Assembly (NCBI GenBank): GCA_035285405.1
Contig: JAYKJI010000006.1
Coordinates: forward strand, 1-17,343
Source of the DNA: Woronichinia sp035285405
Lineage (GTDB): Bacteria; Cyanobacteriota; Cyanobacteriia; Cyanobacteriales; Microcystaceae
Direction: 5' to 3'
Length of the DNA: 17,343 bases
Shown here piece by piece: positions 15,074-17,343 of this stretch. The notes beneath the pieces were generated by a model that made no database searches, was not told the origin of the DNA, and saw only the letters and a list, made by a program, of their open reading frames with translations. Numbering within the stretch: the first letter of the stretch is position 1; each line of letters begins with the position of its first letter. The translations under genes were made by a program, and so were the position numbers.

Positions 15074-15679
15074 CTATTGCTTCAGCGCGTTAAGATCTTT
15101 GCCCATTCTCAAGAGGCGATCGGCGGTGATGTGAACCCCAAATTCAGAAGCCAGTTGTGCTCCCAGGGTTCCATGCACAAACATCAGGGCAAAAATCCCT
15201 AATCCTGCTAATAAATAGCTCCACTGTACCTGACGAGCCAGGTCTTTGCGCCAGAGAAACCGTTGAAATCCTCGCCATATCGTCATTCCCACAATGAGAG
15301 CTAACAGCACCACACCGCCTACGCCATGCCAGAGCATGGTTTCCATTGCCTCTAGACCCCAGGCACTTTTCACCTTGCCATCGGGAGAGGCTAACAGAAT
15401 TTCATAGAACCCAAAGCCTACTGTAAAAAAAGTAATAACGGCAGAAGCCAGCATATTGTACCAACCCACATCAAAAAAGTTTGACCGCGTGGCAGGAATG
15501 GCCAGAAACTTGAACACAGGTTTTTCTAATGGAAAAAAGACCCCGACAATATCAAAGGCGATCGCGGCAATGAATAACCCTAAGGTGAGATGAACTAAGT
15601 TCGGATGAATTGGAACAATATAGGGCAAGCCATTAGGCCCGAGTTGGCCAGACAACTGTTCAATCAAATCAGGATTCAT
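15074..15679 (-). CDS. DUF2231 membrane protein (second copy, oxidase operon)
   Basis: A 201-residue protein with four predicted membrane helices (about 27-48, 72-95, 117-135 and 153-172), the size and topology of DUF2231. The N-terminus has the family-type pattern IHPNLVH (His25, His30). Helix III begins with LWHGVGG (His118), and helix IV ends with VHGTLGAQLASEFGVH (His169, His183), the usual GxLGAxLxxxxG signature. His residues on helices I and III could ligate a heme, but this is inference; the family function is not established. The ATG overlaps the previous gene's stop by 4 nt (ATGA). The subunit II gene follows 8 nt later. The tight coupling points to a partner of the oxidase. Confidence 0.82.
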   Translation of the reverse strand: MNPDLIEQLSGQLGPNGLPYIVPIHPNLVHLTLGLFIAAIAFDIVGVFFPLEKPVFKFLAIPATRSNFFDVGWYNMLASAVITFFTVGFGFYEILLASPDGKVKSAWGLEAMETMLWHGVGGVVLLALIVGMTIWRGFQRFLWRKDLARQVQWSYLLAGLGIFALMFVHGTLGAQLASEFGVHITADRLLRMGKDLNALKQ

Positions 15680-16179
15680 ATTAACCCCCCTTCTTTAATG
15701 GCTTCTACCACCGGCACGGTATGTAGGCCATAGACCCAAACTAGTAAATCGCCTAGATAAACCTGAAAGAGAACCAGTCCTGTTAACAAAAAGCCCACAC
15801 TGAGGAATGAGACGGGTAACTCTTTGGGGTTGCGGATACGGATCACATAACGCCAACCTGTAATGGCGGCTAACACTCCTGATAATGACCAACCAATCAA
15901 GGAATGTAAGTTCAACGTCTTTTCCACATCAGCATAGGGACTGGCTAACCCCGCTTCAACCTGACCAAAAATAATGGCGATAAAAATGGAAACCGTGGCA
16001 AAAAAATAATTCCACCAGCTTACTTCGTATAAACGCGGATTACGGCTGAAATAGGCGATCGCATCACATAAAACGGCGAATAAGACCATTGCAATCACAA
16101 AATGCACCACAATCGGGTGAATGGTATCGGGATAGGGTAAATTATGGTCATTTAAGGGCGGAAGCAGATTTTCAAACAT
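15676..16179 (-). CDS. DUF2231 membrane protein (first copy, oxidase operon)
   Basis: A 167-residue protein with four predicted membrane helices, related in layout to the next gene product and probably from an old duplication. It shows TIHPIVVHFVIAM (about 19-31; His21, His26), LHSLIGWSLSGVLAAITGWR (91-110; His92) and VYLGDLLVWVYGLHTVPV (140-157; His153). The matching His positions in both paralogues are the notable shared feature. The function is unknown; location with oxidase genes suggests electron input, quinone contact or assembly. It is the first clear gene of the minus-strand operon that runs to 10363. A 37-codon membrane-peptide ORF lies 99 nt upstream. Confidence 0.82.
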   Translation of the reverse strand: MFENLLPPLNDHNLPYPDTIHPIVVHFVIAMVLFAVLCDAIAYFSRNPRLYEVSWWNYFFATVSIFIAIIFGQVEAGLASPYADVEKTLNLHSLIGWSLSGVLAAITGWRYVIRIRNPKELPVSFLSVGFLLTGLVLFQVYLGDLLVWVYGLHTVPVVEAIKEGGLI

Positions 16180-16278
16180 AGTGGTTTTGATTCTTGAAAC
16201 GACTGGTGATCGGCAGCCTCTGTTAGACCGTCAAGCATCTAAGCAACTGTGGTGAGATTTGCAAACATGATTGAATCT

Positions 16279-16392
16279 TTATGAACTTAACGCAGTAACA
16301 CGAATCAAACCGCTAAAATAAACACAGACAATCAAAGTTAATAGTAACAAAGTCCAAAATAATTGTTTTTGACTGATTGTTTTATTAAACAT
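16279..16392 (-). CDS. Candidate 37-residue single-helix membrane peptide
   Basis: On the minus strand, ATG at 16392 opens a frame to TAA at 16279. The peptide begins MFNKTISQKQ, then a hydrophobic helix LFWTLLLLTLIVCVYFSGLI (11-30), then RVTALSS. A polar basic start, one 20-residue helix and a short polar tail is the layout of tiny accessory subunits of respiratory and photosynthetic complexes. It lies 99 nt ahead of the oxidase operon on the same strand. No good Shine-Dalgarno sequence is visible and I recognise no family, so it could be a chance ORF, though a chance run with this clean topology is uncommon. Confidence 0.45.
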   Translation of the reverse strand: MFNKTISQKQLFWTLLLLTLIVCVYFSGLIRVTALSS

Positions 16393-16419
16393 CTTAGGCT
16401 AAATAAGCAATGCAAACAA

Positions 16420-16443
16420 AGCTGTCCATTGAGGTGAACAGCT
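16420..16443 (-). terminator. Possible terminator of hupE or leader hairpin of the oxidase operon
   Basis: Read on the minus strand, AGCTGT pairs with ACAGCT (16438-16443 with 16420-16425), closing an 18-to-12-nt inner part, and TTTGTTT follows. It lies about 70 nt past the hupE stop. The U-run is interrupted, so it may instead belong to the leader of the downstream small ORF. Confidence 0.35.
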
Positions 16444-16454
16444 AATTTTCCTCA

Positions 16455-16494
16455 GACTGTCTCATAATTTCAGTCTTAATGTCAAAAGACAGTC
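16455..16494. repeat. Perfect 8-bp inverted repeat with 24-nt spacer
   Basis: GACTGTCT (16455-16462) and AGACAGTC (16487-16494) are exact inverted copies. On the minus strand a TTGACA lies just inside the repeat (16479-16484), but I see no well-spaced -10 box. It sits in the 332-nt spacer 16180-16511 between hupE and the oxidase operon. It could be an operator or a long-loop hairpin; apart from the small ORF at 16279 and the hairpin at 16420 I see nothing else there. Confidence 0.4.
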
Positions 16495-16511
16495 CGTAAT
16501 AGTGCTAAGGT

Positions 16512-17189
16512 TTACCCTCTGGATAATGGAACTATTACATTAACAATGGCTGAGGCTAGAAAAGCCAAACCGATACCCGACAGAACCAAACCGGCCGATC
16601 GCCCAATCGGAAGTTGAGCTTCTCCTGAGAGAAGTTTTTTGCTTAGTCCAAATACCATCATGGCAACGACTAGTTGAATCAGCGTCAAACCCAGCAAATA
16701 GGCGAATAATGGCGTGGTTTCTGCTCCAAAAATGGACTCACCATAGGCATAACCATGAAATAGACCGGCGATCGCTGACAAACCGACGAGTGTAGCCGTG
16801 TTAGGACGGTTCTTAAGAGTTAACAAAATACCAAAAAGCAGTACTGAGCCAGAAACCCCTAACTCCACGCCGGATAAATTCAAGGTTGCGAGGTGCGCTC
16901 CAGCCCCCAACATTGAGGCCAAAACAAAGGCAATGGGAATCAAAATCCCTCGTTGTTGTATGGCCGCCAGTAATCCCACCGCAAAAATAAACGCAAAATG
17001 ATCAAAGCCGATCAGGGGATGAGCAATGCCACTCATAAAACCTTGAAAGAAGTCAGCAGGGACTTTCCCCCCCATCATGTGGTGTGCAGAAGCGGGTAAA
17101 GCCATCAGCATGAAGCCAAGACTGGCAAAAATCCCCAATCCTAGAGGTTTAAAAACAGTTGTCCCAGGGGAAAATCTTAAATTGTTCAC
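16512..17189 (-). CDS. hupE: HupE/UreJ family nickel/cobalt transporter
   Basis: A 225-residue membrane protein that imports Ni2+ or Co2+. Residues 1-35 look like a cleavable signal ending LPASA; the mature start HHMMGGK is metal-binding-like. About six helices follow. The family signature HPLIGFDH (57-64) at the start of the first mature helix and FHGYAYGE (144-151) are both present. The start is GTG at 17189, supported by GAGG about 10 nt upstream and by the signal peptide it yields. Family members supply nickel for hydrogenase or urease, or cobalt for B12. No such enzyme lies in the window, although cobH is about 11 kb away. The gene is in the same direction as the oxidase operon but separated by 332 nt, so it is probably transcribed separately. 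Confidence 0.87.
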   Translation of the reverse strand: MNNLRFSPGTTVFKPLGLGIFASLGFMLMALPASAHHMMGGKVPADFFQGFMSGIAHPLIGFDHFAFIFAVGLLAAIQQRGILIPIAFVLASMLGAGAHLATLNLSGVELGVSGSVLLFGILLTLKNRPNTATLVGLSAIAGLFHGYAYGESIFGAETTPLFAYLLGLTLIQLVVAMMVFGLSKKLLSGEAQLPIGRSAGLVLSGIGLAFLASAIVNVIVPLSRG

Positions 17190-17290
17190 TAGTCTATACC
17201 TCGTAGATACTAAGTTAAATCGTAACCGTTCAGGGGGTAATCAAGAAAATGCTCCACATGGAATTGGACGGAATCACGATGAAAAAGTAG

Positions 17291-17311
17291 TTGTAATTGA
17301 TTTCATTGCAA
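17291..17311. promoter_or_regulatory. Imperfect palindrome in the hupE leader, possible operator
   Basis: TTGTAAT (17291-17297) and ATTGCAA (17305-17311) are inverted copies with one mismatch, spaced by 7 bp. The site lies just downstream of the putative -10 box. Size and AT-richness resemble sites for dimeric metal-responsive repressors, but I cannot assign a regulator. Confidence 0.25.
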
Positions 17312-17313
17312 TA

Positions 17314-17341
17314 ATTCTGAGTAGCAAAAGTCCTATGTCAA
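17314..17341 (-). promoter_or_regulatory. Putative hupE promoter
   Basis: On the minus strand, a perfect -35 TTGACA (17336-17341) is followed by a 16-bp spacer and a weak -10 CAGAAT (17314-17319). This leaves a leader of about 120 nt before the GTG start. Confidence 0.35.
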
Positions 17342-17343
17342 GT

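Overview
The window is cyanobacterial chromosome. The octamer GCGATCGC (HIP1), a cyanobacterial signature, occurs about 14 times. The gene content agrees: a Psb32-like TPM protein, a precorrin-8X methylmutase of cyanobacterial type, and an alternative respiratory terminal oxidase (ARTO). Moderate G+C and many mobile elements suggest a unicellular, Microcystis/Cyanothece/Synechocystis-like organism, but I cannot name the species.

Layout. (1) 3-2554: a complete group II intron whose encoded protein has reverse transcriptase, maturase and HNH domains. It sits inside a tnpB gene of the IS200/IS605 group. The last codons of tnpB and the right end of that transposon, with its probable guide-RNA scaffold, follow at 2555-2723. 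(2) 2807-5376, plus strand: a TPR protein, a phosphodiester-glycosidase-like lipoprotein and an exported beta-rich protein, closely spaced. (3) 5402-7810, minus strand: precorrin-8X methylmutase, a TPM/Psb32-like membrane protein, and a YtxH protein followed by a small DUF948-like protein. (4) 7811-8186: a non-coding spacer with short repeats and a ~29-bp-period array built on HIP1. (5) 8187-10317: a type II restriction-modification pair arranged tail to tail (HTH-fused C5-methyltransferase and SinI-like endonuclease). It is AT-rich, lacks HIP1 and looks acquired. (6) 10363-16179, minus strand: a tightly packed six-gene operon of two DUF2231 membrane proteins, oxidase subunits II, I and III, and a GMC-type flavoprotein. 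A 37-codon membrane-peptide ORF lies just upstream. (7) 16512-17189, minus strand: a HupE/UreJ-type nickel/cobalt transporter.

How the genes work together. The six-gene operon is the most interesting block. Subunit II has lost four of the six CuA ligands, so the oxidase should not take electrons from cytochrome c in the usual way. The two His-bearing DUF2231 membrane proteins and the flavoprotein are encoded in the same transcript and are candidate electron donors or assembly partners. The flavoprotein itself has substitutions at both positions of the GMC catalytic pair. The restriction-modification pair is predicted to recognise GGWCC. I found only two GGWCC sites in the whole window, both inside the methyltransferase gene, which supports that prediction. 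The intron appears to interrupt tnpB in the Asn codon just after the RuvC-III motif, in sense orientation, so that splicing would restore the TnpB reading frame.
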